The notes under the pieces are model-generated. The model was not told the DNA's origin. It saw only the letters and a program-made list of their open reading frames with translations, and searched no databases. DNA of 64,000 nucleotides. Origin: CAWKDC01 sp964383495. Lineage in GTDB: Bacteria; Pseudomonadota; Gammaproteobacteria; JABCZS01. The stretch covers positions 70,469-134,468 of the forward strand of contig CAYLHG010000003.1 in assembly GCA_964383495.1 (NCBI GenBank), in the 5' to 3' direction. Below are positions 44,731-53,822 of this stretch, one piece after another (position 1 is the stretch's first letter; each line of letters starts with the position of its first letter). The translations under genes and the position numbers were made by a program.

Positions 44731-46060
44731 GTTTTTTCTCCATAGATGAAGCGGGAATCAATCTTGCAACAGTTAAGTTGTCGCGAGTGAAGTAACGTTT
44801 TGCAACAATTAAAATTTGTTGAGCATCGACGTCCTCAATTGCTTTGAGAAAAACATCTTTATCTTTATAGCTCAGCCCTATGCTTTCTAATGTGCCTATG
44901 TATGATGCTTGATCGCTGATATCATCCCGCCCAAATATATCGCTCGCCTTAAACTGCATTTTAGCGCGCGTTAATTCTGCATCTGTGACCGGTGTGATTG
45001 TTAGTGCGATCATTTCCTGCCAAATAGCTTGTTCTAAAACATCCAGAGTTACGTCTTGATGCGGGACGGCATTAATTTCGAAAGTAGTTGATAGACGCAT
45101 AAATGGCATGTAACTTGTGCCAATTTGATTTGCCAAATTTTGTTCCCGAACGAGTTTTGCTTCAAAACGCGCGCTTAGTCCACCATCTAGAATTTGAGAA
45201 ATCAGCGCCAGTACAACCGCATCTTCTTGCGTATCAGGCTGTGCATAGCTTGGCACGTTTACAGAGATAAGCAGTTCTGGTAGCGCAACGTTCACATTGA
45301 TATCCATGCGTTTTTCGCCCAGAGATGCAGGTTCTGGTGTGGTGAAAACAGGGGTAATAGAGGATTGGGGGATAGGCTCGAAATATTTTTTTGCTAATGT
45401 TAATATTGCCTTGGGTTCTACATCACCTACGACAATCAATGTAGCGTTATTTGGATGATACCAACGGTTGTACCATTCAAAAGCGCTTTCAAATGGAGCG
45501 TGTTTGATATCTGCTGCCCAACCAACTACCGGGTGGCGATAAGGGTTTGTTAAAAAAACCATGCCCTGGATACGCTCATAAGCCAATTGTTGTGGTACAT
45601 CGTCAGTGCGTAAACGGCGTTCCTCAATAACCACCTGACGTTCTCTTTCAAAAGATTCCCGTGTGAAATCAATATTGCGCATGCGATCAGCTTCTAGCTG
45701 GAAAGCAATTTCAATTTGATCCGCTGGCAATGATTCATAGTAACCTGTAAAATCGTAGCTTGTGAAAGCGTTGAGCTCGCCACCATGCGCAGTGATGATG
45801 TCTGCGAACTGCCCTTGAGGATGTGTTTTGGTGCCTTGGAACATCATGTGCTCCAGGAAGTGCGATAAGCCTGTGTTACCATTATGCTCATAACTGGAAC
45901 CAATTTTATACCATAGTTGAAAAGTGGCAACCGGGGCGCGGTGATCTTCGCGCACAAGCACTTTCAGACCATTAGACAGCATGAATTCATGGGTGGCTTG
46001 CTCAGCCTGCGCTAAAAGTGCTGCAGCACAGAGGATAATAGTGAGAAGGATATGGCGCAT
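44714..46060 (-). CDS. M16-family zinc peptidase, active
   Basis: A 448-residue secreted peptidase with a signal peptide (MRHILLTIILCAAALLAQA). The inverted zinc motif HFLEH is at residues 67-71, with the third ligand expected near E146/E147 (VVIEERR). AGGAGA lies six bases before the ATG at 46060, which places the start just at the signal peptide; a longer frame to 46105 is rejected. It is upstream of the inactive homologue and of rsmD, and divergent from ftsY. Confidence 0.93.
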   Translation of the reverse strand: MRHILLTIILCAAALLAQAEQATHEFMLSNGLKVLVREDHRAPVATFQLWYKIGSSYEHNGNTGLSHFLEHMMFQGTKTHPQGQFADIITAHGGELNAFTSYDFTGYYESLPADQIEIAFQLEADRMRNIDFTRESFERERQVVIEERRLRTDDVPQQLAYERIQGMVFLTNPYRHPVVGWAADIKHAPFESAFEWYNRWYHPNNATLIVVGDVEPKAILTLAKKYFEPIPQSSITPVFTTPEPASLGEKRMDINVNVALPELLISVNVPSYAQPDTQEDAVVLALISQILDGGLSARFEAKLVREQNLANQIGTSYMPFMRLSTTFEINAVPHQDVTLDVLEQAIWQEMIALTITPVTDAELTRAKMQFKASDIFGRDDISDQASYIGTLESIGLSYKDKDVFLKAIEDVDAQQILIVAKRYFTRDNLTVARLIPASSMEKKHDASF

Positions 46061-46134
46061 GGGATTCTCCTGGCATTCCTGGTAGGATAGTGAATCTTTT
46101 TCCATAAGTAAACAACATAGATGAGGTAAATTTC

Positions 46135-47127
46135 ATGATTTTTGGTTTTAAAAAAGCAGTAGCAGCGGAACAACCTGCCGCAGAAAAGCCGAGTTTGCTG
46201 CAACGCTTCAAACAAGGGCTTGCAAAAACGCGTGATAAGCTCAGCAATGGTTTGGCTAATGTGATTTTTGGCCAGAAAAAAATTGATGCTGCTTTGGTAG
46301 AAGAAATTGAAACACAGTTAATATTGGCGGACGTAGGCATGGAGGCCACGGCAGATGTTATTAACGCGCTGACTGATCGCTTGAACCGACATGAACTGAA
46401 CGATGGCGAAGCCGTATTCACAACACTGCGAGAGCAGCTCACCGGTATGCTTGTGCCTCCATCTTCCCCTTGGCCTGAGTTTGCTCAAAAGCCGCATTTG
46501 ATTCTAATGGTCGGCATTAATGGTGCGGGGAAAACAACCACGATTGGCAAGTTGGCGAAATGGCTGCAGGCACAGGGAAAAAGTGTGTTATTGGCAGCGG
46601 GAGATACATTCCGTGCTGCTGCAGTGGAGCAGTTGCAAGTGTGGGGTGAGCGTAATGATGTTGAAGTAATTGCTCAACAATCGGGAGCTGACAGTGCTGC
46701 CGTTATTTTTGATGCCATGCAAGCAGCTAAAGCGCGTGGAATTGACGTTGTGATTGCTGATACCGCGGGGCGGCTGCACACGCAATCTCATTTAATGGAA
46801 GAGTTGAAAAAAATCGTTCGCGTTGTTAAGAAAACGGACCCTACAGCGCCTCACGATGTATTGTTAGTATTGGATGCAACGATTGGGCAAAACGCTTTGT
46901 CTCAGGCTAAACTGTTCAAAGAGGCGGTAGGGGTGAATGGTTTGGTTTTAACCAAGTTGGATGGCACGGCCAAAGGGGGTATTGTATTTGCGTTGTCCCG
47001 CGTTCATCGCTTGCCTATACGTTTTGTAGGCGTAGGGGAGAAAGCTGAGGATTTAGAACTGTTTGATGGCCCCGTATTTGTTGAGGCATTATTTTCGAAT
47101 AAGCATTCACAAGAGGAAAAAGTATGA
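46135..47127 (+). CDS. ftsY: Signal recognition particle receptor FtsY
   Basis: SRP GTPase at the inner membrane that receives ribosome-nascent chains. The 330 residues have a short acidic/basic N-terminus, the N domain, then GINGAGKTTTIGKLAKWLQAQGKSVLLAAGDTFRAAAVEQL, DTAGRLHTQ and TKLDGTAKGG. The A domain is short compared with E. coli (about 497 residues). It overlaps ftsE by four bases. Confidence 0.98.
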   Translation: MIFGFKKAVAAEQPAAEKPSLLQRFKQGLAKTRDKLSNGLANVIFGQKKIDAALVEEIETQLILADVGMEATADVINALTDRLNRHELNDGEAVFTTLREQLTGMLVPPSSPWPEFAQKPHLILMVGINGAGKTTTIGKLAKWLQAQGKSVLLAAGDTFRAAAVEQLQVWGERNDVEVIAQQSGADSAAVIFDAMQAAKARGIDVVIADTAGRLHTQSHLMEELKKIVRVVKKTDPTAPHDVLLVLDATIGQNALSQAKLFKEAVGVNGLVLTKLDGTAKGGIVFALSRVHRLPIRFVGVGEKAEDLELFDGPVFVEALFSNKHSQEEKV

Positions 47128-47792
47128 TTATTTGCGAGCAGGTCACCAAAAAATACGGGAAAGGTATTTGTGCCCTACAGGATGTGACATTTGAGATGGA
47201 ACGCGGTGAAATGGCTTTTTTAACAGGCCATTCAGGTGCAGGAAAAAGTACGCTCTTAAAATTATTAACAGCCATAGAACGTCCTTCTAGCGGTAAAATG
47301 ATTGTGGGTTCAACAAATTTATCTACATTGTCTCATGATGGTATCTCATCATTTCGTCAATCCATTGGGGTCGTATTTCAAAATCATTTATTATTGCCTG
47401 ATAAAAATATATTTGAAAATGTTGCATTACCTTTAAAAGTATGCGGTTTTGGAAGAAAAGAAATTGTAAAACGTGTTCACGCTGCGTTGGATACAGTAAA
47501 ATTATTGGATAAGGCATTTGAAATGCCATCGATGTTATCAGGAGGAGAACAGCAACGCGTAGGCATTGCGCGCGCAGTGGTGAATCGTCCTACCGTATTA
47601 TTTGCAGATGAACCCACAGGAAATTTAGATTTTGAATTAGGTTTAGAAATCATGCGGCTTTTCGAACGTTTTCATGATGTAGGTGTAACAGTTTTAATTG
47701 CAACACACAACAGTACGTTAATAGAATGTCACCCTCATCGTATTTTACGATTAGCTTCTGGCCAATTGATAGATGCTATGGAGTATGTGTAA
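47124..47792 (+). CDS. ftsE: Cell division ATP-binding protein FtsE
   Basis: ABC ATPase that, with FtsX, activates peptidoglycan hydrolases at the septum. The 222 residues include GHSGAGKSTLLKLL (Walker A), LSGGEQQRVGIARAV and VLFADEPTGNLD. It overlaps ftsY by four bases and ftsX by one base. Confidence 0.98.
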   Translation: MIICEQVTKKYGKGICALQDVTFEMERGEMAFLTGHSGAGKSTLLKLLTAIERPSSGKMIVGSTNLSTLSHDGISSFRQSIGVVFQNHLLLPDKNIFENVALPLKVCGFGRKEIVKRVHAALDTVKLLDKAFEMPSMLSGGEQQRVGIARAVVNRPTVLFADEPTGNLDFELGLEIMRLFERFHDVGVTVLIATHNSTLIECHPHRILRLASGQLIDAMEYV

Positions 47793-48751
47793 TGAAATCA
47801 TCAAGCAAAAATACGCGTTACGTTCCAAGCCTGCAAAATCGTTTGTCGCGATGGGCCCAATTACATGGGGAAAGTGCTGCGGCCACGTTAAAAGAATTAT
47901 GGGCAACCCCTTTTGCTTCTTTATTAACCATGAGTATTTTTGCGGTGATCATGAGTTTACCGGTGGCGCTTTATTGGGTGACATTGAATGTATCGCAATG
48001 GGTTGATCCGTGGTCGCAAGGCGGGGAAATAACTGTATTCATGCACAAAGGTGTTTCTGTAGTGCAAGCACAAGAAGTTGCATCACGTTTAAAACAAAAC
48101 GTAGATGTATTAGGAGTGAAAATTGTTTCACCCGAGCAGGCATTGCAAGAATTTAATGCATTTTCTGGCATGCAAGATGTGGTGACAGCGTTAGGTGAAA
48201 ACCCTTTACCATTCGTTTTGTTAATCACGCCCAAAACATTTGATGCGGTGACGATTGAATCATTATCAAACATATTGAAAGCAGATCCGCGTATTGATCA
48301 ATTTCAATTTGATACTGCATGGGTGACGCGTTTACAAGCATTGCTCGCATTGACGGAAAAAGCGACAATAGTGATTGCTGTTTTATTGGGTTCAGGGTTG
48401 TTACTCGTGATCGGCCACAGTGTACGCGCAGCGGTGCTATCACGTTCGGCGGAAATTACGATTGCAAAATGGGTGGGTGCGCCCGATGCATTTGTGCGTC
48501 GTCCTTTTTTGTATTCAGGGTTTTGGTTAGGTGTGTTGGGGAGTTTATTAGGATTATCGTTGGTGGGAGTCAGTTTTTCTTTGGTGAATCCAGCCTTGAA
48601 TCACGTATTGGAAAGTTATGGCAGCCAATGGCAGGCGCAATGGCTTTCTTTTGGAACGCAAGTAGAAATTGTGGCGCTGTGTGCTTTCCTGGGTGTTGTT
48701 GGGGCTTTTATTGCGACGACGCATTATCTGCACGGCGTGCGACCGAGGTAG
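47792..48751 (+). CDS. ftsX: Cell division protein FtsX
   Basis: Membrane partner of FtsE. The 319 residues show an N-terminal cytoplasmic stretch, helix one (TPFASLLTMSIFAVIMSLPVALYWV), a periplasmic domain and three C-terminal helices. The start at 47792 gives a one-base overlap with ftsE. The end overlaps the likely rpoH promoter region. Confidence 0.95.
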   Translation: MKSSSKNTRYVPSLQNRLSRWAQLHGESAAATLKELWATPFASLLTMSIFAVIMSLPVALYWVTLNVSQWVDPWSQGGEITVFMHKGVSVVQAQEVASRLKQNVDVLGVKIVSPEQALQEFNAFSGMQDVVTALGENPLPFVLLITPKTFDAVTIESLSNILKADPRIDQFQFDTAWVTRLQALLALTEKATIVIAVLLGSGLLLVIGHSVRAAVLSRSAEITIAKWVGAPDAFVRRPFLYSGFWLGVLGSLLGLSLVGVSFSLVNPALNHVLESYGSQWQAQWLSFGTQVEIVALCAFLGVVGAFIATTHYLHGVRPR

Positions 48752-48754
48752 GGG

Positions 48755-48783
48755 TTAGCATCGCCAAAAAATTATGGTAGACT
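48755..48783 (+). promoter_or_regulatory. Candidate rpoH promoter
   Basis: TTAGCA (48755-48760), 17-bp spacer, TAGACT (48778-48783), directly after the ftsX stop. A vegetative sigma70-type candidate; rpoH is usually controlled by several promoters. Confidence 0.4.
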
Positions 48784-48812
48784 GAGTAGGTTGTATGGAG
48801 GTAGCCTATTCA

Positions 48813-49667
48813 ATGAATAACAAAATCAATTACTTACAGCCTATTAATATGACCCTGCCAGGCGCGAGCTTGGAGGCCTACTTGGCTTATGCTAATAGTA
48901 TCCCCCTGTTATCCCAAGAAGAAGAATGGGCATTGGCAGAAAAGTTTCAAAAAGAGCAGAGTGTTGAGGCCGCTCGGCGATTGGTGTTGTCTCATTTGCG
49001 CTTTGTTGGTCGCGTGGCGCGAGGTTATTTGGGATATGGTTTGCCGATTGGTGATTTGGTCCAAGAAGGCACAGTAGGCTTGATGAAAGCGGTTAAGCGG
49101 TTTGACCCCACACAGGGGGTGCGGCTAGCTGCTTTTGCTGTGCACTGGATTAAATCAGAAATTCATGAGTTTATTATTCGCAATTGGCGAATTGTTCGTG
49201 TGGCAACCACCAAGGCGCAACGCAAGTTATTTTTCAATTTACGTAGTATGAAAAAGCGCTTGGGTTGGATGAATGACGCTGATATTGAAGGGGTGGCTCA
49301 AGATCTTGGTGTAACGGCGCAAGACGTGCGTGAGATGGAGTCTCGCTTGAGCGGGCAAGACATGGGGTTGGAGTGGGAAGGTGAGAATGGTGAAATCATG
49401 GCCTTGCCTGTACCTGAATTAGAAGATAAAGAAGCAGACCCTGCTTATCAACTGGAAGTTGGCGCTTCGGCACAAAATGGGCACGATAAATTGTATGCAG
49501 CCATGAAATCTTTGAATGAGCGTGAGAAAATCATCGTACGTGAGCGTTGGTTAGCAGAAAAAAAGATAACCTTGAAAGCATTGGCAGAGCGTTTTGGGGT
49601 TTCTTTAGAGCGGATCCGCCAACTAGAGGTAGCAGCGTTTGCTAAGTTGAAAGAAACAATAGGTTAA
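48813..49667 (+). CDS. rpoH: RNA polymerase sigma-32 (heat-shock sigma factor)
   Basis: Directs heat-shock gene transcription. From the ATG at 48813 the protein has 284 residues, the same as E. coli. Region 2 (RLVLSHLRFVGRVARGYLGYGLPIGDLVQEGTVGLMKAVKRFDPTQGVRLAAFAVHWIKSEIHEFII) and region 4 (LKALAERFGVSLERIRQLEVAAFAKLK) are clear, and the RpoH-box-like KAQRKLFFNLRS is present. The ATG at 48795 is rejected because the GGAGG for 48813 lies just after it. Confidence 0.97.
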   Translation: MNNKINYLQPINMTLPGASLEAYLAYANSIPLLSQEEEWALAEKFQKEQSVEAARRLVLSHLRFVGRVARGYLGYGLPIGDLVQEGTVGLMKAVKRFDPTQGVRLAAFAVHWIKSEIHEFIIRNWRIVRVATTKAQRKLFFNLRSMKKRLGWMNDADIEGVAQDLGVTAQDVREMESRLSGQDMGLEWEGENGEIMALPVPELEDKEADPAYQLEVGASAQNGHDKLYAAMKSLNEREKIIVRERWLAEKKITLKALAERFGVSLERIRQLEVAAFAKLKETIG

Positions 49668-49727
49668 TCTGGCATTCCCACCCTCAAATAATGTACAATA
49701 CTCCAAATTTTCAGAGGGGAGGGGAGT

Positions 49728-50357
49728 ATGTCCAGCCAATGCGTGATTATCGGGATTGCCGGAGCATCTGGGTCAGGCAAAAGCTTGCTGGCTTCCACCA
49801 TTGTTAGTGAGCTAGGCTCCAGTCAAGTGGCGGTTATCTCAGAAGATGCGTACTATAAAGATCTAGGTGATATGCCTTTCCACCAACGTGAGGATCGAAA
49901 TTACGATCATCCTGAGTCAATGGACCACACTTTACTCGCCGAACATTTAAAGGCACTCAAAAATGGTGAAGGTGTTGAGATCCCCATTTATGATTACGCA
50001 ACACATTCGCGCACATTACAAACCCGTAAAGTAGGAAAACATACGATTGTTGTGCTGGAAGGCATTTTATTATTAACAGATGAGCGTTTACGTGATTTAA
50101 TGGACATTCGTATTTATGTAGATACCCCAATGGATATCTGTTTAATTCGTCGCTTAACACGTGATTTGATAGAACGCGGCCGCAGCATTGAAAGCATTTT
50201 AACGCAATACCAAAATACTGTTCGCCCCATGTATTTGCAATTTATCGAGCCCTCTAAACGCTATGCAGATATCATTGTGCCAAAGGGTGGAAAAAATCGT
50301 ATTGCGATTGATATTATCAAAGCAAAAATGAATCAGTTGTTGAATGTTGAAGCTTAA
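49728..50357 (+). CDS. udk: Uridine/cytidine kinase
   Basis: Phosphorylates uridine and cytidine with GTP or ATP for pyrimidine salvage. The 209 residues begin IIGIAGASGSGKSLLAS (P-loop) and continue DAYYKDLGDMPFHQREDRNYDHPESMD, the family's nucleoside-binding stretch. The preceding GGGGAGGGGAG is a strong ribosome site. Its stop overlaps the start of the P-type ATPase gene by one base. Confidence 0.95.
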   Translation: MSSQCVIIGIAGASGSGKSLLASTIVSELGSSQVAVISEDAYYKDLGDMPFHQREDRNYDHPESMDHTLLAEHLKALKNGEGVEIPIYDYATHSRTLQTRKVGKHTIVVLEGILLLTDERLRDLMDIRIYVDTPMDICLIRRLTRDLIERGRSIESILTQYQNTVRPMYLQFIEPSKRYADIIVPKGGKNRIAIDIIKAKMNQLLNVEA

Positions 50358-52600
50358 TGAATGCAAAAGTTTTAAGATCCTATACATTTTTCTTTCCTGA
50401 CATAACATGTGCTTCCTGTACATCAGCTATTGAAAGCGTGGTTAAAACGCATAAAAATAAAGAAACTAAAGAGCCCCCAATTATTTGCAATGATCCCGCG
50501 GTAAATCTTGCAACAAAATCCACTACCATTGTTGTTGAAGAAGATTCAATAACAGATCCTAATCAAACTCAAGATGCTTTAAAAAAAATTTTTAATGATG
50601 CTGGATGGGATGTGGTTTTTGATCTTGTTGAAACGGATCCTCGTCCTTTTTGGCTCAAAGGTTTTTTAGGAATTTCAATTGCTGTGGTCATGATGATACT
50701 AATGTTGCTCGACATTGAATATCCTCATGAATTTGCAACAGGGGTAGGCGGTGCGTTAACGCTTTATCTAGGGCGGCGTTTTTATACACAATCCCTTTAT
50801 AAATTTTGGAAAATGCGCTTTGTTAACATGGATACGTTATTTGCGCTCAGCACGTTTGCTGCTATTGTCGTGACGGTGTTGCATCATTTTATTCCTGGCC
50901 TTCCCATGCTTATCGATGCAGCATTAATGACATTAGGGTTTGCTTATATTGGTAAAGCCATTAAAGCGTCGATGGAAAATATTATCTTAGAAAAAATATC
51001 GCTGACAGATAATATCCCTAAAGAAGTGAAACGAGAAAATTCAGATGCGCTGGTAAGTGTTGCAGACTTAAAAGTCGGCGACATTATTTATGTTTTCCCT
51101 GGGCAATGTATTCCTTGCGATGGCATTTGTTTGGATAACGAATTTTCTGTAGATAAGGGCACGTTTAACGGCGATAATGGAATTCCCGTCAGTGTTCAAA
51201 AAAACCAAGAAGTATTTGCTGGGATGATGGTTTATGGAAATCAAACGCCTACAGGCATGAAAATGCGTGTGACAAAAACGCTGGCAGATTCTGAAATTTC
51301 CCAAATGGAGCGTGATTCTCAAGCAGCATTAGGAAGTCAATCATGCATTGAAGCAAATTCAAAAGAATGGTTGCGTTATTTTATTCCATTGGTATTGTTT
51401 ATTGCCGCGGTGGTAGGAATCAGTAGCGCAGTATTTGTTGCGCCTGAAGTAGGCATAGCCGCTGGATTATATTTGTTGGTATGTGCATGCCCATGTGTGT
51501 TGGGGATGATCCCTTATTTAGCCATGAATGTGGGGCTTTCTAAGGCTCGCGATAAAGGCATTTTTTTTAAATCAGCTAAACATTTAGAAACAGCATCACG
51601 TGTTAATAGAGTAGCATTGGATTTAACGGGAACGATTACGGAAAATTCCCTCAGCGTTTTCAAGTATGCTGGGCTTAGCAACGATGATTTAGCGGTGATC
51701 GCATTGGGCGAAGCAGAGTCAACGCATGCCATTGGAAAAGCGATATATGCATATTGTAAAAATAAATCGAATTTGCAAATAACAACAGAGAAAATCGATC
51801 AGCCTAGTAGCAATGGCATTGTAATAAAAAGCAATTTCGTGGAATATAAAATTGGTAATGAAAATTATGTGGGAGGTGTAGCTGATCATCAAAAACCAGA
51901 TGAGAAAACGCAAGGACAATATAATGTTATCTATGTTAAAAAGAACGAAGAAATCATAGGTTATTTTTTATTGCAAGCTGAATTAAAAAAAGATGCAAAA
52001 TCAACGATTGATGCGTTAAAGGCATCAGGGAAAGAAGTGTGGATCATCACCGGTTCTCCGCACGCATGGGCAGTAGAGCGCGCAAAAGAATTGGGCGTGG
52101 ATGAAGCGCATGTGAAAGCAGATTTATCGCCTAAGCAGAAAACCGCAGAAATAGAAACATTGAAAGAGAATGATCGTTATGTTGTTGCAATGGTAGGGGA
52201 TGGAATTAATGATATATCCGTATTGCCTACATCTCATCTGGGCGTATGTATTGATCCGAATGCATCCAAAGTGAAAGCAGCAGCGAACGTTTATTTTAAC
52301 AGTACTGCATTGGCGCAAGTACTAGTCTTATTCACTGTGGCTGATAAAACTATGGCACATATCAACCAAAACATTGCATTGAGTATGCTCTACAACGTGT
52401 TGGTATTAGGGTTTGTGCTGGCTTCCATTGTTGCGTATTCAGAAGGAGAAGAAACGTTATTTGAAAAGATGTTAAACCCCGCCTACGGCGCTGGGTTAAT
52501 GGCTGTGCAATCGCTTTGTGTATTAGGTAATACGTGGCTTTTCAAGCAGAGAGAGCAAGGGCGTGAGCTATGCCAGAACCTCAATTTTATGACTAAATAG
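50357..52600 (+). CDS. P1B-type heavy-metal ATPase with altered signature motifs
   Basis: Membrane ATPase of the metal-exporting class, 747 residues. An HMA-like domain (about 10-90) has CASC at 18-21, the CPC ion motif is at 378-380 and the hinge GDGIND at 614-619. Several normally invariant residues differ: DKTGT is DLTGT (422-426), TGES is NGDN (271-274), TGD is TGS (565-567), and the nucleotide-binding HP is HA (457-458). The phosphorylated aspartate is kept. It may be a sensor or a divergent pump; copper or another soft metal is inferred from CPC. One-base overlap with udk. Confidence 0.85.
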   Translation: MNAKVLRSYTFFFPDITCASCTSAIESVVKTHKNKETKEPPIICNDPAVNLATKSTTIVVEEDSITDPNQTQDALKKIFNDAGWDVVFDLVETDPRPFWLKGFLGISIAVVMMILMLLDIEYPHEFATGVGGALTLYLGRRFYTQSLYKFWKMRFVNMDTLFALSTFAAIVVTVLHHFIPGLPMLIDAALMTLGFAYIGKAIKASMENIILEKISLTDNIPKEVKRENSDALVSVADLKVGDIIYVFPGQCIPCDGICLDNEFSVDKGTFNGDNGIPVSVQKNQEVFAGMMVYGNQTPTGMKMRVTKTLADSEISQMERDSQAALGSQSCIEANSKEWLRYFIPLVLFIAAVVGISSAVFVAPEVGIAAGLYLLVCACPCVLGMIPYLAMNVGLSKARDKGIFFKSAKHLETASRVNRVALDLTGTITENSLSVFKYAGLSNDDLAVIALGEAESTHAIGKAIYAYCKNKSNLQITTEKIDQPSSNGIVIKSNFVEYKIGNENYVGGVADHQKPDEKTQGQYNVIYVKKNEEIIGYFLLQAELKKDAKSTIDALKASGKEVWIITGSPHAWAVERAKELGVDEAHVKADLSPKQKTAEIETLKENDRYVVAMVGDGINDISVLPTSHLGVCIDPNASKVKAAANVYFNSTALAQVLVLFTVADKTMAHINQNIALSMLYNVLVLGFVLASIVAYSEGEETLFEKMLNPAYGAGLMAVQSLCVLGNTWLFKQREQGRELCQNLNFMTK

Positions 52601-52605
52601 GATAG

Positions 52606-52648
52606 TATTCCCGAAAAGTCTTGACTATTTGGGAATATATGCCATAAT
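52606..52648 (+). promoter_or_regulatory. Promoter within nested palindrome, leaderless start
   Basis: TTGACT (52621-52626), 16-bp spacer, CATAAT (52643-52648). The start codon at 52655 sits where transcription would begin, so the mRNA is likely leaderless. TATTCCC and GGGAATA (52606-52612 and 52631-52637) flank an inner AGTC-TT-GACT, a nested palindrome covering the -35. The ATGCCATAATG motif also occurs in the palindrome before the other DUF4143 gene. Confidence 0.6.
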
Positions 52649-52654
52649 GGTCGA

Positions 52655-53815
52655 ATGAACCGCACACTGATTCCTTACATTATCAAAGACTTATCTGAAA
52701 AAATTGTTATCATTTCAGGTCCGCGTCAATCTGGGAAAACTACCCTATCTAAGCAATTAGCTACAGAGTTCGATTATTTTAATTATGATGCTGTTGAGGA
52801 TCGTATCACGCTTAAAGCGAAGGATTGGGATAGAAAAAAGAAGCTCATTATTTTTGATGAGCTGCACAAAATGAAAAATTGGAAGCAATGGTTAAAGGGA
52901 GTATATGACACGGAAGGGATCCCACCTTCTTTACTTGTCACGGGCAGTTCAAAATTGAATACTTATCGCAAAATGGGGGATTCACTGGCAGGGCGGTATT
53001 TTCAATTTAGATTACATCCTTTTGATGTAAAAGAAGTAACTTCGGAATTGCAGCAAAATCCTGAGGAAGTTTTTAATACACTAATGAGTATAGGTGGATT
53101 CCCTGAGCCTTTTCTCAAAGGCGATGAGACTTATTACAAACGCTGGCGAAGAACGCATTTAGATATTATTTTGCGACAAGATTTAATAGGCGAATATGCG
53201 GTAAGGGATATTCAAGCAATAGAAACATTAGTGCATTTATTACAAGAACGCGTGGGAAGCGCTGTTTCTTATTCGCAACTTGCACGGGATTTAGAAAGAG
53301 ATCCTAAAACTATCAAGAGATGGCTAGTCATGCTTGAGAATTTATATGTTATCTTTAAAATTACGCCCTATCATAAAAATATTGCGCGTTCCTTATTGAA
53401 AGAACCAAAATATTATTTTTATGATAATGGAAGAGTAGAAAGAGAAAATGGTTCACGCTTGGAAAATCTTGTTGCATGTGCTTTACAAAAAGAACTAGAT
53501 TTTATCGAGGACACAACGGGTGCTGATACGCAATTACATTTTTTGCGCACGAAAGATAAAAAAGAAATTGATTTTTTAATTCTGATTGATAAAAAGCCTG
53601 TATTAGCCATTGAAGTAAAATGGGCCGATGAAAACCTTTCTTCTTCATTTAAATATTTTTCTGAGTATTTACCTGATTGCCCCGGCATTCAATTGGTCAA
53701 AGAGTTAAGCCGTGAAAAAACTTATCCAAACGGTTTTGAAGTGAGAGATGTTGTGAAATGGCTAGCAAACATGGATTTCGGGTTAGGTTCTTTTCAAGGG
53801 TGCATATTAAAATAA
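52655..53815 (+). CDS. AAA+ ATPase with DUF4143 domain (copy 2)
   Basis: Same family as the gene at 15.5 kb but clearly different in sequence. In 386 residues, Walker A is SGPRQSGKTT (21-30), Walker B KLIIFDELHKMKNW, then TGSSKLNTYRKMGDSLAGRYFQFRLHPF. The C-terminus has LRTKDKKEIDFLILIDKKPVLAIEVKW, the expected nuclease-like D...E-x-K. No ribosome site precedes the ATG, consistent with leaderless translation. The biological role of these ATPases is unclear; some are linked to mobile or stress-related functions. Confidence 0.9.
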   Translation: MNRTLIPYIIKDLSEKIVIISGPRQSGKTTLSKQLATEFDYFNYDAVEDRITLKAKDWDRKKKLIIFDELHKMKNWKQWLKGVYDTEGIPPSLLVTGSSKLNTYRKMGDSLAGRYFQFRLHPFDVKEVTSELQQNPEEVFNTLMSIGGFPEPFLKGDETYYKRWRRTHLDIILRQDLIGEYAVRDIQAIETLVHLLQERVGSAVSYSQLARDLERDPKTIKRWLVMLENLYVIFKITPYHKNIARSLLKEPKYYFYDNGRVERENGSRLENLVACALQKELDFIEDTTGADTQLHFLRTKDKKEIDFLILIDKKPVLAIEVKWADENLSSSFKYFSEYLPDCPGIQLVKELSREKTYPNGFEVRDVVKWLANMDFGLGSFQGCILK

Positions 53816-53822
53816 TGGTTTC

